A stretch of DNA of 64,000 nucleotides from positions 40,864 through 104,863 of the forward strand of contig JBCCUP010000005.1 of NCBI GenBank assembly GCA_039196715.1, written 5' to 3'. Position 1 is the stretch's first letter, and each line of letters starts with the position of its first letter. Positions 47,390 through 57,328 of the stretch are shown piece after piece. The position numbers and the translations under genes are program-made. The DNA comes from Pseudomonadota bacterium. Its GTDB lineage: Bacteria > Pseudomonadota > Gammaproteobacteria > CALCKW01. The notes beneath the pieces are model-generated. The model had not been told where the DNA came from and ran no database searches. It saw only the letters and a list, made by a program, of their open reading frames with translations.

Positions 47390-48219
47390 TCGGCAAACAA
47401 GGCCGCGACGTCATCGCCGTCAAAGCGGTACTGCTGGTGGCAGAATTCGCAATCGACCAGCACCTCGCCACCCTGCTCCTGCAACAACGCGGTCACGTCC
47501 TCGTGGCCGAGGCTGCGCACCATCGCCGCTGTGCGCTCGCGCGAGCACCCACAGCGAAAGAGCATGTCGCTGGGGTCGAACAGGCGCACGTCCTCCTCGT
47601 GGAACAGCCGGTTGACCAACACATCGGCGTCGATGGACAGCAACTCCTCCTCGAACAGCGTGGAAGCAAGTTGTTGCACGCGTTGCCAACCATCAGTGTC
47701 CTCGGAGGCGCCTGGCAGACGCTGCAACAACAGACCCCGACACCGCGTGGCATCCGCGCCAAGCCAGAATTGCGTGGCGAGCTGCTCCGACAGCGCAAAG
47801 TAGCCTGCGAGTGCGTCGCCGAGCGCGTCGGTGTCAAGCGCAACCACGCCCTGGTAGTCGTCGCCCCGGCGCTGGCTCAAGGTCAAAGCCACCTGCGCGC
47901 TGTCTCCGACCGCCTGCTTGAAATTCAAGCCCTCGCCGCCACCGAGCGTCCGCGCGGTGGCGCGGAGCGAGCCGTCGGCGTTGGCTTGCGCGACCAGCAG
48001 CTGCAGCGGCCCACCGCCCTTGACCTGCAACGACAACCGGCCGTCGAACTTGATCGTGGCCGTCAGCAGCGCCACGGCTGCCTGGGCTTGACCGAGCCAC
48101 GGCAACACCCAGTCGGCGTAGTCGGCACGCGCCAGCGTTGACTGCCACACGTCGTCGAGGTCCACGTGCACACCGCGCACGTTCGCCGCCTCGATCAGAA
48201 AGGTCCGTCGTGTGCCCAT
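47371..48219 (-). CDS. hslO: Redox-regulated chaperone Hsp33
   Basis: A 282-residue Hsp33. The N-terminal domain starts with RRTFLIEAANVRGVHVDLDD and the linker has DVLVNRLFHEEDVRLFDP. The redox switch has four cysteines as CxC and CxxC: RCGCSRERT (223, 225) and DCEFCHQQY (257, 260). These bind zinc when reduced and form disulfides under oxidative stress, activating holdase function. The ATG at 48219 (MGTRRTF) begins the fold; the frame is open further up into gatB. It overlaps the 3' end of the MoeB-like gene by 19 bases in opposite orientation and lies 25 bases after gatB on the same strand. Confidence 0.93.
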   Translation of the reverse strand: MGTRRTFLIEAANVRGVHVDLDDVWQSTLARADYADWVLPWLGQAQAAVALLTATIKFDGRLSLQVKGGGPLQLLVAQANADGSLRATARTLGGGEGLNFKQAVGDSAQVALTLSQRRGDDYQGVVALDTDALGDALAGYFALSEQLATQFWLGADATRCRGLLLQRLPGASEDTDGWQRVQQLASTLFEEELLSIDADVLVNRLFHEEDVRLFDPSDMLFRCGCSRERTAAMVRSLGHEDVTALLQEQGGEVLVDCEFCHQQYRFDGDDVAALFADQDTSE

Positions 48220-48244
48220 CGACTGCAAAGCGCTCCTGATCGGC

Positions 48245-49687
48245 TCAATCGCGAGACAGCTTGTCGCGCAGCATCTGGTTGACTGTGCCGGGGTTGGCTT
48301 TGCCTTTGGACGCCTGCATGACCTTGCCAACCAGAAAACCCAACACCTTGTCCTTGCCCCCGCGGTACGCCTCGACCTGATCCGGGAACTGGTCGATAGC
48401 GTCGTCCACGAGCGTCTCGATAGCCCCGGTGTCGGTGATCTGCACCAGGCCTTTGGCTTCGATGACGGCATCGACCGAGCCGCCGTCCTCCCAGATCACG
48501 TCGACCACCTGTTTGGCTATCTTGCCGGAGATGGTGTTGTCCGCGATGCGACGCACCAGGGCGCCGAGTTCCACGGCGGTGACCGGACAGGCCGCGAGCG
48601 CCAGGTCGCTTTTGTCCAGACGCGCACGCAGGTCGTTCAACAACCAGTTGGCCACCGATTGCGCACCGTCGGTTCCGGCGGCAGCCACGGCAGCCTCGAA
48701 ATAGTCGGCGAGGTCGCGTTCCAGGACCAGCAACGCCGCGTCGCCGTCGGTGACCCCGAGGGTGTCAACAAAGCGCTGCCGCCGCGGCTCTGGCAGCTCC
48801 GGCAGGCGCTCGGCAACGGCGTCGATGTCCGCCTGCGTCACCACCACCGGCAGCAGGTCCGGGTCGGGAAAGTAGCGGTAGTCGTTGGCTTCTTCCTTGG
48901 ACCGCATCGAGCGTGTCTCGTCGAGGTCGGCGTCGTACAAGCGCGTCTCCTGCACCACCGCGCCACCGTCTTCAAGCGTCTCGATCTGACGCTGGACTTC
49001 GAGGTTGATGGCGCGCTCGAGGAAGCGGAAGGAGTTGACGTTCTTGATTTCGGTGCGCGTGCCCAGTGCCGACTCACCTGCGAGTCGCACCGACACGTTT
49101 GCATCGACGCGGAACGAGCCTTCCTGCATGTTGCCGTCGCAAATGCCGATGTACCGAACCAGCGCGTGCACGGTGCGCGCGTACGCCACGGCTTCGGACG
49201 CCGAGCGCATGTCGGGTTCGGACACGATCTCGAGCAACGGCGTGCCGGCCCGGTTCAGGTCGATACCCGAGAGGCCCTGAAAATCCTCGTGCAAGGATTT
49301 ACCCGCGTCTTCCTCGAGGTGGGCGCGGGTCAGGCGGATGGCTTTTCGCGCGCCATCGTCCAGCGTCACGAGCACTTCGCCCGCACCGACGATCGGGTGG
49401 TCGAGCTGCGAGATCTGATAGCCTTTGGGCAGATCGGGGTAGAAGTAGTTTTTGCGGGCGAACACCGAGCGGCGACCGATCTCTGCCGACGTGGCGAGGC
49501 CGAACTTGATCGCACACTGCACGGCCTCACGGTTCAGCACCGGCAGCACACCCGGCATGCCGAGGTCCACCGCGCTGGCCTGGCGGTTGGCGTCGGCACC
49601 GAAATCGGTGCTGGCGCCCGAGAAGATCTTGCTCCGAGTGTCGAGCTGCGCGTGAATTTCCAGTCCGATCACGGTTTCCCAACGCAT
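48245..49687 (-). CDS. gatB: Aspartyl/glutamyl-tRNA amidotransferase subunit B
   Basis: A 480-residue GatB. The sequence has [73 protein letters not shown], and [15 protein letters not shown], the family signatures. The C-terminal helical and YqeY-like tail domain ends [21 protein letters not shown]. GatB binds and phosphorylates Glu-tRNA(Gln) or Asp-tRNA(Asn) for amidation by GatA. It is the last of the gatCAB operon, with gatA nine bases upstream. Confidence 0.96.
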   Translation of the reverse strand: MRWETVIGLEIHAQLDTRSKIFSGASTDFGADANRQASAVDLGMPGVLPVLNREAVQCAIKFGLATSAEIGRRSVFARKNYFYPDLPKGYQISQLDHPIVGAGEVLVTLDDGARKAIRLTRAHLEEDAGKSLHEDFQGLSGIDLNRAGTPLLEIVSEPDMRSASEAVAYARTVHALVRYIGICDGNMQEGSFRVDANVSVRLAGESALGTRTEIKNVNSFRFLERAINLEVQRQIETLEDGGAVVQETRLYDADLDETRSMRSKEEANDYRYFPDPDLLPVVVTQADIDAVAERLPELPEPRRQRFVDTLGVTDGDAALLVLERDLADYFEAAVAAAGTDGAQSVANWLLNDLRARLDKSDLALAACPVTAVELGALVRRIADNTISGKIAKQVVDVIWEDGGSVDAVIEAKGLVQITDTGAIETLVDDAIDQFPDQVEAYRGGKDKVLGFLVGKVMQASKGKANPGTVNQMLRDKLSRD

Positions 49688-49696
49688 GGCGAACCC

Positions 49697-51181
49697 TCAG
49701 CGAAATGCCGCCGGGCGCTCGAGGTGCCAGGCTGTGCGTTGTTGGTAGTGGTGTGCCGTGGCCAGCAAGCGGGACTCGCTGAAGTGCGGGCCGAGCAGTT
49801 GTGCCCCCACAGGCAACCCGTCGACAAAACCGCAGGGCATGGCGAGCCCCGGCACACCCGCCAGGTTGGCCGAGAGTGTGTAGATGTCGTTGAGGTACAT
49901 CGCCACCGGGTCATCCGACTTCTCACCCAGCCGAAAAGCCGTGCTCGGTGCAACCGGTCCGAGAATCAGGTCGCAGTGCGTCCAGGCCTCGCTGAAGTCG
50001 TTGGCGATCAGTCGCCGAACTTTCTGCGCCTTGACGTAGTAGGCGTCGAAATACCCGGCGGACAGCGCGTAGGTGCCCACCAGGATTCGCCGCTTGACCT
50101 CCTCGCCGAAGCCCTCGGCGCGCGAGCGCGTGTAGAGGTCGAGCAGGTCTTTCGGGTCGTCGCACCGGTGGCCATACCGCACGCCGTCAAAGCGTGACAG
50201 GTTGCTCGAGGCTTCGGCCGGTGCCACGACGTAGTACGCGGGCAGCGCCAAAGACAGGTGTGGCAACGACACCGACACACGGGTGGCGCCGAGGGCCTCG
50301 AGTTCGGTTGCGACCGCGACGACGCGGTCACCGATCGCCGGGTCCAACTCGACCGAGAAGTATTCCTCGGGCAAACCGATGCGCACACCCTCGAGCGGCT
50401 TGTCGCCCGTGGCGGCGAGCGCGGCCAGGTAGTCGTCGACCGGGCGGTCGATCGAGGTGGAATCGCGCGGGTCAAAACCGGCCATGTGCTGCAGAACGAG
50501 CGCGCAATCGGCGGCATCACGGGCCACCACCCCGCCCTGGTCCAGACTCGAGGCGAAGGCCACCATGCCGAAGCGCGACACGCGCCCGTAGGTCGGTTTG
50601 ATGCCGGTCACACCGCAGAACGCGGCGGGCTGGCGAATCGACCCACCGGTGTCGGTTGCCGTCGCTGCCGGCACAAGCTGTGCGGCAACCGCAGCCGCAG
50701 AGCCCCCAGACGATCCGCCTGGCACCCGATCCGGGTCCCAGGGGTTGCGCACCGGGCCGAAAAAACTGTTCTCGTTCGACGAGCCCATCGCGAACTCGTC
50801 CATGTTGGCCTTGGCGAGGGTCACGGTGCCGGCGGTATCGAGCTTGGCAACCACCGTCGCATCGTAGGGCGGCGCAAAATCCGCCAGCATGCGCGAGCCA
50901 CAGCTGGTGATCAGGTCACGGGTACAGAAGAGGTCTTTGTGGGCGACCGGCAGCCCGCAGAGCGGGCCGCCAGTCCCTGCTGCACGCGCAGCGTCTGCCG
51001 CCTCGGCCTGTGCCCGGGCGCGCTCGGGGCAACTGCGGACGAAACAGTTGAGCTCGGATTCGCGCGCGGCGATGCGCTCGAGCAATGCGTCGGTCAATTC
51101 CACGCTGCTGAAGTCTCCGGCCGCGAGTGCGTCGCGCATGCCGGTGAGTGTCATCGCGTGCGGTTCGTGCTGCACGCTCAT
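49697..51181 (-). CDS. gatA: Aspartyl/glutamyl-tRNA amidotransferase subunit A
   Basis: A 494-residue amidase-signature enzyme that supplies ammonia for tRNA-dependent Gln or Asn formation. The catalytic Ser-cisSer-Lys triad is visible: [10 protein letters not shown] with the lysine, [15 protein letters not shown] with the cis-serine, and [15 protein letters not shown] with the nucleophile. The following [13 protein letters not shown] is conserved. It overlaps gatC by four bases. The insertion of an [15 protein letters not shown] segment near the C terminus is normal for GatA. Confidence 0.96.
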   Translation of the reverse strand: MSVQHEPHAMTLTGMRDALAAGDFSSVELTDALLERIAARESELNCFVRSCPERARAQAEAADAARAAGTGGPLCGLPVAHKDLFCTRDLITSCGSRMLADFAPPYDATVVAKLDTAGTVTLAKANMDEFAMGSSNENSFFGPVRNPWDPDRVPGGSSGGSAAAVAAQLVPAATATDTGGSIRQPAAFCGVTGIKPTYGRVSRFGMVAFASSLDQGGVVARDAADCALVLQHMAGFDPRDSTSIDRPVDDYLAALAATGDKPLEGVRIGLPEEYFSVELDPAIGDRVVAVATELEALGATRVSVSLPHLSLALPAYYVVAPAEASSNLSRFDGVRYGHRCDDPKDLLDLYTRSRAEGFGEEVKRRILVGTYALSAGYFDAYYVKAQKVRRLIANDFSEAWTHCDLILGPVAPSTAFRLGEKSDDPVAMYLNDIYTLSANLAGVPGLAMPCGFVDGLPVGAQLLGPHFSESRLLATAHHYQQRTAWHLERPAAFR

Positions 51182-51468
51182 TCGACCACCCTGGGGACGA
51201 GGTAGAGGCCGCGCTCGACCGCAGGCGCCTGCGCCTGGAACGCGTCCCGGCTATCGGGCTCGCTGACCGCGTCCTCGCGCAGCCGCTGCACTGCGTCGTC
51301 AAGCGGGTGCGCCATCGGCGCCAGGTCCGACGTGTCGACCGACGAAAGCGCCTCGGCGAGGTCCAACACACGCGACAGGCGGTCGGCGTAGGCGGGCACG
51401 TCGTCCGGGTCCACGGCGATGCGCGCGAGGTGCGCTATTGCGGCCACGTCATCGTTGGAAACGGCCAT
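51178..51468 (-). CDS. gatC: Aspartyl/glutamyl-tRNA amidotransferase subunit C
   Basis: A 96-residue subunit that wraps around GatA and GatB. It has the standard pattern [30 protein letters not shown] followed by [21 protein letters not shown] and a C-terminal [14 protein letters not shown]. It heads the gatCAB operon; its stop overlaps the gatA ATG by four bases. The presence of GatCAB implies indirect charging of tRNA-Asn and/or tRNA-Gln in this organism. Confidence 0.94.
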   Translation of the reverse strand: MAVSNDDVAAIAHLARIAVDPDDVPAYADRLSRVLDLAEALSSVDTSDLAPMAHPLDDAVQRLREDAVSEPDSRDAFQAQAPAVERGLYLVPRVVE

Positions 51469-51547
51469 GGGGATGCGTCCAGAGGCGGAAAATCAACCAG
51501 CCAACATAGCACAACTGACTGCACCCCGGTGGGCGCAACCCCGCGCC

Positions 51548-52267
51548 CTACCCCGCGTCCGCCACCGCAGGTCGGTCGATGACGGCTTGCATGCGCCGGC
51601 GGCATTCCGCCATCAGGGACGGCACGTCGTTGGCTGACTTGTCGGCGGTCTCGATCGGTGGCAGCACCTCGATGCGAGCACAGCCGTTGCGCCAACGCCG
51701 CAACGAGAGATGCGTGAGGTAGGCACTGCAACACACCGGGACGATCGGCACACCGGTATCGACCGCGAGAGCAAACGCACCGTGCTTGAACGGCAGCATG
51801 TTGCGTCCGCGGTTGCGCGTGCCCTCGGGGAACACCCAGATGCTGGTCCGGTCCCGGGTCAACGCGTCGGCCGCACGGCCGAGCGTCTGCCGCGCACGCT
51901 GCCGGTCGGCACGGTCGATCAGGACGTTGCCCGCCAACCAGTAGAGTTGGCCAAACAACGGCACCCAGCGCAGGCTTTTCTTGCCGATGCTCACGGTGTT
52001 GGGCGGAACCACACTGCCCACCACCACGAGGTCCCAGTTGCTCTGGTGGTTGGCCACCACGACGCACGGTCGGTCACTCGGGAAATGCCCCGTGCCGACG
52101 TGACGTACGCGCAGGCCGATCAGCCAGAGCGCGGGCCAGGCGTACAGTTGCGCGCAGAGTCGGCTGTTAGAGGCCCGGAACGGGCGCAGCAGGCAGAGCA
52201 GGAGGCCGAGCACGGTGGCGCCAAGGAAGTGCACACCCAGCAGCGGTATGCGGTAGAGGAGGTGCAT
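51548..52267 (-). CDS. plsC: 1-acyl-sn-glycerol-3-phosphate acyltransferase
   Basis: A 239-residue membrane-associated acyltransferase. The catalytic HX4D motif is VANHQSNWD (His74, Asp79); the glycerol-phosphate-binding motif FPEGTRNRG is at residues 146-154, and VPLFGQLYWLAGNVLIDRAD completes the family blocks. The N terminus has one or two hydrophobic segments. It converts lysophosphatidic acid to phosphatidic acid in phospholipid synthesis. It lies 79 bases upstream of gatC in transcription order and could share the transcript. E. coli PlsC is 245 residues. Confidence 0.92.
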   Translation of the reverse strand: MHLLYRIPLLGVHFLGATVLGLLLCLLRPFRASNSRLCAQLYAWPALWLIGLRVRHVGTGHFPSDRPCVVVANHQSNWDLVVVGSVVPPNTVSIGKKSLRWVPLFGQLYWLAGNVLIDRADRQRARQTLGRAADALTRDRTSIWVFPEGTRNRGRNMLPFKHGAFALAVDTGVPIVPVCCSAYLTHLSLRRWRNGCARIEVLPPIETADKSANDVPSLMAECRRRMQAVIDRPAVADAG

Positions 52268-52507
52268 CGGTGTGCCGCGGCAGGGCGCCGCAGTCTATCG
52301 GGCGGCGCGGTTCGTGTCGAACACAGTGGCAGTGCGACCCTCCTGTCGACAGCGGTTACACTCACACCCCGACCGATACCGTAACAGCCGGGCCACACCC
52401 GTCAGCGCGGGCAGGACACCATCGCGGCAACCCGGGAAACGGGCACAGTTGGCGCGTTGAGTACGTCACCCGAATCACAACGGGCCCAGCCTTGTCAGAG
52501 GGTGAAC

Positions 52508-53128
52508 ATGCCAACACTTTTCCATTTTCACGATCCGATGTGCAGCTGGTGTTGGGCTTTCAAGCCGACGTGGGAGACCATCGCGGCAACCCTGCCCGCG
52601 TCAGTCAGTGTGCGGCGCGTGCTCGGCGGTCTGGCGCCCGACACCGACGCGGTCATGCCAGCGGCGATGCAGGAAACCATTGCAGGCTACTGGAGGCACA
52701 TCGAGTCAGCCGTGCCAGGCACCCGCTTCAATCACGACTTCTGGCACACCAACACACCGAGGCGGGCAACCTACCCCGCGTGTCGGGCCGTCGCCGCGAC
52801 CCGCATGCTGTCTCCCGAGTACGAGGAGGCGATGGTGACGCGCATACAGCACGCCTACTACCTGGAAGCTCGAAATCCGAGTGACGATGACACCCTCGTC
52901 GACCTGGCAGGTGAGCTTGCGCTCGACACGTCCGCCTTCGCCGCAGCCTTGCACGCCGACGAGACGCTGAGCGCCTTTTCAGAGGACTTGAACACCTGCG
53001 CCCGCTTTGGTGTGCAGGGCTTTCCGAGTCTGGTGTTGCGCACCACACAGGGCGCCTGGCGCATTCGGATCGACTACACAGACGCCAGCGTTTCGCTTGG
53101 CGACATCGCTCAGGCCCTCGCCAGCTGA
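52508..53128 (+). CDS. DsbA-family oxidoreductase (thioredoxin fold)
   Basis: A 206-residue protein with a CxxC active site near the N terminus: FHFHDPMCSWCWAFKPTW, with Cys12 and Cys15. The helical insertion (MQETIAGYWRHIE to VTRIQHAYYLEARNP) and FGVQGFPSLVLR near the end (with the cis-proline of thioredoxin folds) fit the DsbA/FrnE/2-hydroxychromene isomerase group. No signal peptide precedes it, so it is cytoplasmic. The frame extends to 52457, but the ATG at 52508 has an AGGG-type ribosome-binding site and starts the fold. Substrate unknown. Confidence 0.85.
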   Translation: MPTLFHFHDPMCSWCWAFKPTWETIAATLPASVSVRRVLGGLAPDTDAVMPAAMQETIAGYWRHIESAVPGTRFNHDFWHTNTPRRATYPACRAVAATRMLSPEYEEAMVTRIQHAYYLEARNPSDDDTLVDLAGELALDTSAFAAALHADETLSAFSEDLNTCARFGVQGFPSLVLRTTQGAWRIRIDYTDASVSLGDIAQALAS

Positions 53129-53151
53129 GCAACAGCCCCCGCGCTGGCAGG

Positions 53152-53370
53152 TCAGAACAGCACCAACGCGATGCACCCGGAGGCGATCAGGCCAGCACTC
53201 CAGACAATCAACCACCACTGCTTGCCACGCCAGGCAATCCAGAGCAACAACAGACCGACAAAAACGCCCAAGCCGATGGTGTAGTAGATGATGCCTTCCT
53301 GCGCCTCCGCTGCGTTGGGCGGAAGCGGTTCGGCAACTTCATTCAGTCCAGTACGCGCCACGATCTGCAC
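53152..53370 (-). CDS. Small hypothetical membrane protein
   Basis: A 72-residue protein with two predicted membrane helices, IIYYTIGLGVFVGLLLLWIA and WWLIVWSAGLIASGCIALV, joined by a short basic loop (RGKQW). The N-terminal 25 residues are soluble and acidic. The start would be GTG at 53370. No family is recognised. It is convergent with the DsbA-family gene and divergent from the nitroreductase gene. The strong hydrophobic segmentation argues for a real gene. Confidence 0.6.
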   Translation of the reverse strand: MQIVARTGLNEVAEPLPPNAAEAQEGIIYYTIGLGVFVGLLLLWIAWRGKQWWLIVWSAGLIASGCIALVLF

Positions 53371-53557
53371 CCTGAAAAGGGTCAGTGTACCAGTCCTGAT
53401 CCCGACGGAATCCGGTCACCCCGACACACCGTACGACGTCGGAAGCCCCAGACCGGCCTTGTACGCCACGCGCACGGCCGTCAACGCGCGAGCGTGAGCA
53501 GCCGACCCGACAGAGCGCGCGACTATACTGCGACCGAGACCACGCAGGTTCACCGAC

Positions 53558-54253
53558 ATGTCCTTCAGCTCTGGTCGCCACCCTGCAGCCGCGGTCACCG
53601 ACGCGATCAACAGCCGCAGATCGGTGCGCGCATTCACATCAACACCCGTTTCTCCTGACGTGATCAAGCGAATTCTCCAGACCGCATCGCGCGCACCGAG
53701 TGGCACGAACATGCAGCCCTGGCATGTGTACGTTTTGCAAGGCGCGCAACTGGATCGCACGATCGCCGCCGTACAGGCCGATTTTGACAACGACGTGCCG
53801 TTCGACGCCGAGGAGAAATACTATCCGGACCGCTTTTTCGAGCCGTACACGTCACGCCGCAGGGCAGTCGGGCTTGGACTGTACAAATTGCTCGGCCTCA
53901 CCAAAGACAACACCGCCGGCATGCGAGCGCAACACCGGCGGAACTATCAGTTTTTTGATGCGCCCGTGGGTCTGATCTGCACCATTGACCGCGCCCTCAA
54001 CACCGGCAGCTGGTTGGACTACGGTATGTTCATACAGAACGTGCTGCTGCTCGCCAGAGAAGCGGGTTTGCACACGTGTCCGCAAGCGGCCTTTTGCGGC
54101 TACCACTTGGCGCTGCGGCGTACCCTGCCGATACCGCAGGACCAGGTCGTGGTGTGCGGTATCTCGCTGGGCTTTGCCGACCTGGCTGATCCGGCGAACG
54201 CACTCGTCACCGAGCGTGCCGAACCGGACGATTGGGTCACGTTCGTCCAGTGA
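53558..54253 (+). CDS. Nitroreductase-family FMN protein
   Basis: A 231-residue flavoprotein of the nitroreductase family. The N terminus has INSRRSVRAFTSTPVSPD with the FMN-phosphate-binding arginines, then ILQTASRAPSGTNMQPWHVYVL, the signature of the family. QNVLLLAREAGLHTCPQAAF and VVVCGISLGFAD form the rest of the fold. Members reduce nitro compounds, quinones or flavins with NAD(P)H, so the substrate is open. It stands alone with a 194-base spacer before the glycosyltransferase gene. Confidence 0.88.
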   Translation: MSFSSGRHPAAAVTDAINSRRSVRAFTSTPVSPDVIKRILQTASRAPSGTNMQPWHVYVLQGAQLDRTIAAVQADFDNDVPFDAEEKYYPDRFFEPYTSRRRAVGLGLYKLLGLTKDNTAGMRAQHRRNYQFFDAPVGLICTIDRALNTGSWLDYGMFIQNVLLLAREAGLHTCPQAAFCGYHLALRRTLPIPQDQVVVCGISLGFADLADPANALVTERAEPDDWVTFVQ

Positions 54254-54447
54254 GACCCGCGCAATCGACCGACCCGATGAACCGTGATGCACCCAACGGG
54301 CACCCTGGGGCAAATCGGGGCGACAGGCCGTGGCGTGAAGGCACGTGGCACAGAGCTTGACTGCACTGTCAGACCACGCCGATCGCGCGACCGCCCGTGA
54401 CGCACCATACCCACATGCTCCGCCCTCGATGAGGCCACTGCAGGACA

Positions 54448-55731
54448 ATGAGCGATAACAGCCGTTCGCCACACCCGGCAAAACTGGGCATCTTCATTTC
54501 GATGTTCCCCGAGTTGCACGAGACCTTCATCCTGCGCGAGCTGGTTGCATTGGAGCGGCGCGGCGTCGACTTCACGGTGTACTCGTTGCAGTTCCCACGC
54601 GACGCCATCACCCTGGAAGACGCGAAGCGGTTGAGCAACGAGCGAACCCGGTACGGACCCCTGATGTCGTTGACGTCCCTGGGCGCGTTCTGCACCACGC
54701 TGTTGCGCCACCCGGTTCGCGTCACCAGCGCGATCGCCAGGGTTGTCTGGCACGGCCGGGATCGCCCGATGGAGGTGCTGAAGTCGCTGGCCATCCTGCC
54801 GTTGACCCTTCAATTCGGACGCGACGCACGCGCGACCGGGGTCAGCCACCTCCACGGTCATTGGGCCAACGTGCCAACGACAGCGTGCTGGTACCTGCAG
54901 CAGATCCTCGGGTTCAGCTGGTCAGCTGCCATCCACGGCGAAGATATTTTTTCGCCCAATCGGTTCTTGCCCTACAAATTGGACCACGCCACATTCAGCG
55001 TGGTGTGCAGCGGGTATTTTTGCGAACACCTCCAGCAGCGTATCGGGCTGACACGGCCGGATGAAGTGCACCTCAACTACCACGGTCTCGACCCGCAGGT
55101 CATGGCACTGAGCACCGAGACCGCGTTTGCGTCTCGCGCTGCGTCGGAGCCCTTTCGTCTGATCTCGATTGGTCGGCTGGTGCCCACCAAAGGACATGAC
55201 ACCGTCCTGCGTGCCCTGGCACACGTCCAACGCGGGACGTCGGTTGACATCCAGCTGGACCTCATTGGATCTGGTCCGGACGAGGCCGAGCTGAAGGCAC
55301 TGGCCGAGACGCTGGGCATCGCAGACAGTGTCCGCTTCACAGGCGGCCTGGCGTTCGAGGAGGTGCTGGCGCATTTGGTGCGCGCGCACGCCTTTGTCCT
55401 CGCACCACGCATGATTCCCGGACGCCCACCCGATGGCATTCCGAACGTCATTGCCGAGGCGATGATCTTGCGATTGCCCGTGGTCACGACACGCGTCAGC
55501 GCCATACCTGAGCTCGTTGAGGACGGTGTCAGCGGCTGCCTCGTTGAAGTGGATGACGACACCGCCTTCGCCGAGGCGATCATCGACCTGATCGAGAACC
55601 CCGAGCGGGCGAGGGCCGTCAGCGACGCCGCCCACGCCAAGGTCTCGAAGCTGTTCGATCAGCAGCACAACATCGACGAGCTTCTCGATCTGTTCCAGCA
55701 GTACGGCGCATTGCCGGCTCGGCAGGCATGA
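54448..55731 (+). CDS. Glycosyltransferase family 4 protein
   Basis: A 427-residue GT-B-fold glycosyltransferase. The N-terminal domain begins GIFISMFPELHETFILRELV, resembling colanic acid and exopolysaccharide transferases of the WcaL/AmsK kind. The C-terminal nucleotide-sugar domain has FRLISIGRLVPTKGHDTVLRAL, LIGSGPDEAELKALA, and the E-x7-E-like motif GIPNVIAEAMILRLPVVTT. It is expected to be cytoplasmic and to use a nucleotide sugar. Its stop overlaps the start of the next glycosyltransferase by four bases, so both are translationally coupled. The sugar is unknown. Confidence 0.9.
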   Translation: MSDNSRSPHPAKLGIFISMFPELHETFILRELVALERRGVDFTVYSLQFPRDAITLEDAKRLSNERTRYGPLMSLTSLGAFCTTLLRHPVRVTSAIARVVWHGRDRPMEVLKSLAILPLTLQFGRDARATGVSHLHGHWANVPTTACWYLQQILGFSWSAAIHGEDIFSPNRFLPYKLDHATFSVVCSGYFCEHLQQRIGLTRPDEVHLNYHGLDPQVMALSTETAFASRAASEPFRLISIGRLVPTKGHDTVLRALAHVQRGTSVDIQLDLIGSGPDEAELKALAETLGIADSVRFTGGLAFEEVLAHLVRAHAFVLAPRMIPGRPPDGIPNVIAEAMILRLPVVTTRVSAIPELVEDGVSGCLVEVDDDTAFAEAIIDLIENPERARAVSDAAHAKVSKLFDQQHNIDELLDLFQQYGALPARQA

Positions 55732-56843
55732 CACGGTCGCCAGCCCGCCCGGTTGTGGCTTTTGTCATCGAGGCACTGACAGTGGGCGGTGCAGAGCAGA
55801 TGCTGGTTGCGATGGCAAACCGCTTCGCCTCACGCGGCTGGACAGTGCATCTGATCTGCCTGACGACTGCCGGCGAACTCGCGCCACGGCTGGACGATCG
55901 TGTGCACTTCGAGGTCATCGGCAAGCGCCCCGGATTCGATTGGCGACTCGCGCTGCGCCTCAGGCGCAGACTGACTGCAATCGATCCCGTCGCAATCAAC
56001 AGCCACTTGTGGACGGCAAACCTGTGGACGCGGGTTGCCCTGCCGTTCAGCCGTCACCGCATCGTTGTCACCGAGCACAGTCGCGACACGTGGAAGCCCC
56101 GACACTACCGCGTCATCGACCGGGTACTCGCGCGCTGGACCCACCGGCTTGTCGCGGTCTCGCACGACACCCGCGACTTCTACGTCAACGAGATCGGCAT
56201 TCCGGCCGCACTGACCACGGTGATCAACAACGGCATCGACACCGCACAGTTCGCGGGTGGCACGGCAACGGCATTTCGCGCCGAATGGGCGCCGAACGGC
56301 GAGCTGTTGATCGGCACCGTCGGTCGACTGGTGCCAGCGAAGAACCACGCACGTCTGATCGAGGCCACGGCTTTGCTCGACGTCACGATCGACGACTTCA
56401 AGGTCCTCATTGTCGGCGACGGCCCATTGCGATCAGAAATCGAGAACGCCGTTCAGGCGCACGGTGTGGCCCATCGCGTCCACCTGCTGGGCGCACGCCG
56501 AGATATCGCGGATGTGCTGTCGGCACTCGACATCTTCGTGCTCTCTTCTGACCGAGAAGGGCACCCGCTCACCGCACTCGAGGCCCAAGCGGCAGGCACA
56601 CCGGTTGTCCTGACGGACGCCGGCGGCTCTCAGGACGCCATCGCCTCCGACGGGACAGACACCGGCGGTTTGTTGGTGGAGAGGTCGGCGGCCGCGTTGG
56701 CGGAATGCATCGCATCACTCGCACGCGACACCGCCGAGCGTGAGCAGATGGCTGCCGTCGCGAAGCGGGTTGCTTCGACGGCGTTCGATCTCGATGCCAT
56801 GGTGGCGCGTTACGAGTCGTGTTTTTCGACGGCAGCCGGTTGA
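55728..56843 (+). CDS. Glycosyltransferase family 4 protein
   Basis: A 371-residue GT4 enzyme. The N terminus has VVAFVIEALTVGGAEQMLVAM, the typical GGAE loop. The C-terminal domain has LLIGTVGRLVPAKNHARLIEA, VLIVGDGPLRSEIENAV, the FVLSSDREGHPLTALEAQAAGTP segment with the E-x7-E acids, and VVLTDAGGSQDAI. It overlaps the preceding glycosyltransferase by four bases. The pair probably adds successive sugars to one surface polysaccharide or glycolipid. The sugar is unknown. A 485-base non-coding stretch follows. Confidence 0.9.
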   Translation: MTRSPARPVVAFVIEALTVGGAEQMLVAMANRFASRGWTVHLICLTTAGELAPRLDDRVHFEVIGKRPGFDWRLALRLRRRLTAIDPVAINSHLWTANLWTRVALPFSRHRIVVTEHSRDTWKPRHYRVIDRVLARWTHRLVAVSHDTRDFYVNEIGIPAALTTVINNGIDTAQFAGGTATAFRAEWAPNGELLIGTVGRLVPAKNHARLIEATALLDVTIDDFKVLIVGDGPLRSEIENAVQAHGVAHRVHLLGARRDIADVLSALDIFVLSSDREGHPLTALEAQAAGTPVVLTDAGGSQDAIASDGTDTGGLLVERSAAALAECIASLARDTAEREQMAAVAKRVASTAFDLDAMVARYESCFSTAAG

Positions 56844-57328
56844 CGATCACAGCCGCCGCGAATATCACCAGAGTGCATACCGGAAACTGAACCTGAACGG
56901 TTCCGACCACGCCATCCCGGACAACGCTGCACGTAGGTCGGACTCGATGTCAACATACCGAGGGCCACGTTGCACAGCGGCCTCGACATTCGACTGTGTT
57001 GTCAGCTAGCCAAACCGCTTATCGACCGACATCGACACGTCGCTGCCACCTTAAACCGCCTTGCCGCGTGCCACGCCGGCGCATGTACTCACTGCCTCGG
57101 CCGATTGTCGTGGCGGCGCCGGGTAGCGTCGCCTGTGATCGGCGAGCCAGCCATGTTGGGCCCTACCCCAAGCGTACCGGGACACGACAGGTGCCACCTG
57201 GGTGCGCGCCGCTACCACCGCAACCCTCGGTTGGCCGCGACGGCACCAGACAGGACGCCACCACACCGATGACTTGCGGCATCGCACAGTCTTTGCCACA
57301 GTCAGGGTGCTCAACTGCGGCCGTTACC
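56844..57328. other. Gene-free stretch before fdhD
   Basis: No convincing gene is visible in either strand. The fdhD reading frame continues upstream here, but its translation is arginine- and proline-rich without FdhD similarity. I see no tRNA, strong terminator or repeat. Confidence 0.5.

Noticed and set aside
48212..50197. A 661-codon plus-strand frame opposite gatB and gatA
   Set aside because: Its length comes from GC-rich antisense codons; the opposite strand carries gatB and gatA with complete motifs.
56996..57328. An upstream extension of fdhD by 111 codons
   Set aside because: The translated extension is Arg/Pro-rich, lacks similarity to FdhD, and an ATG in the right place follows.
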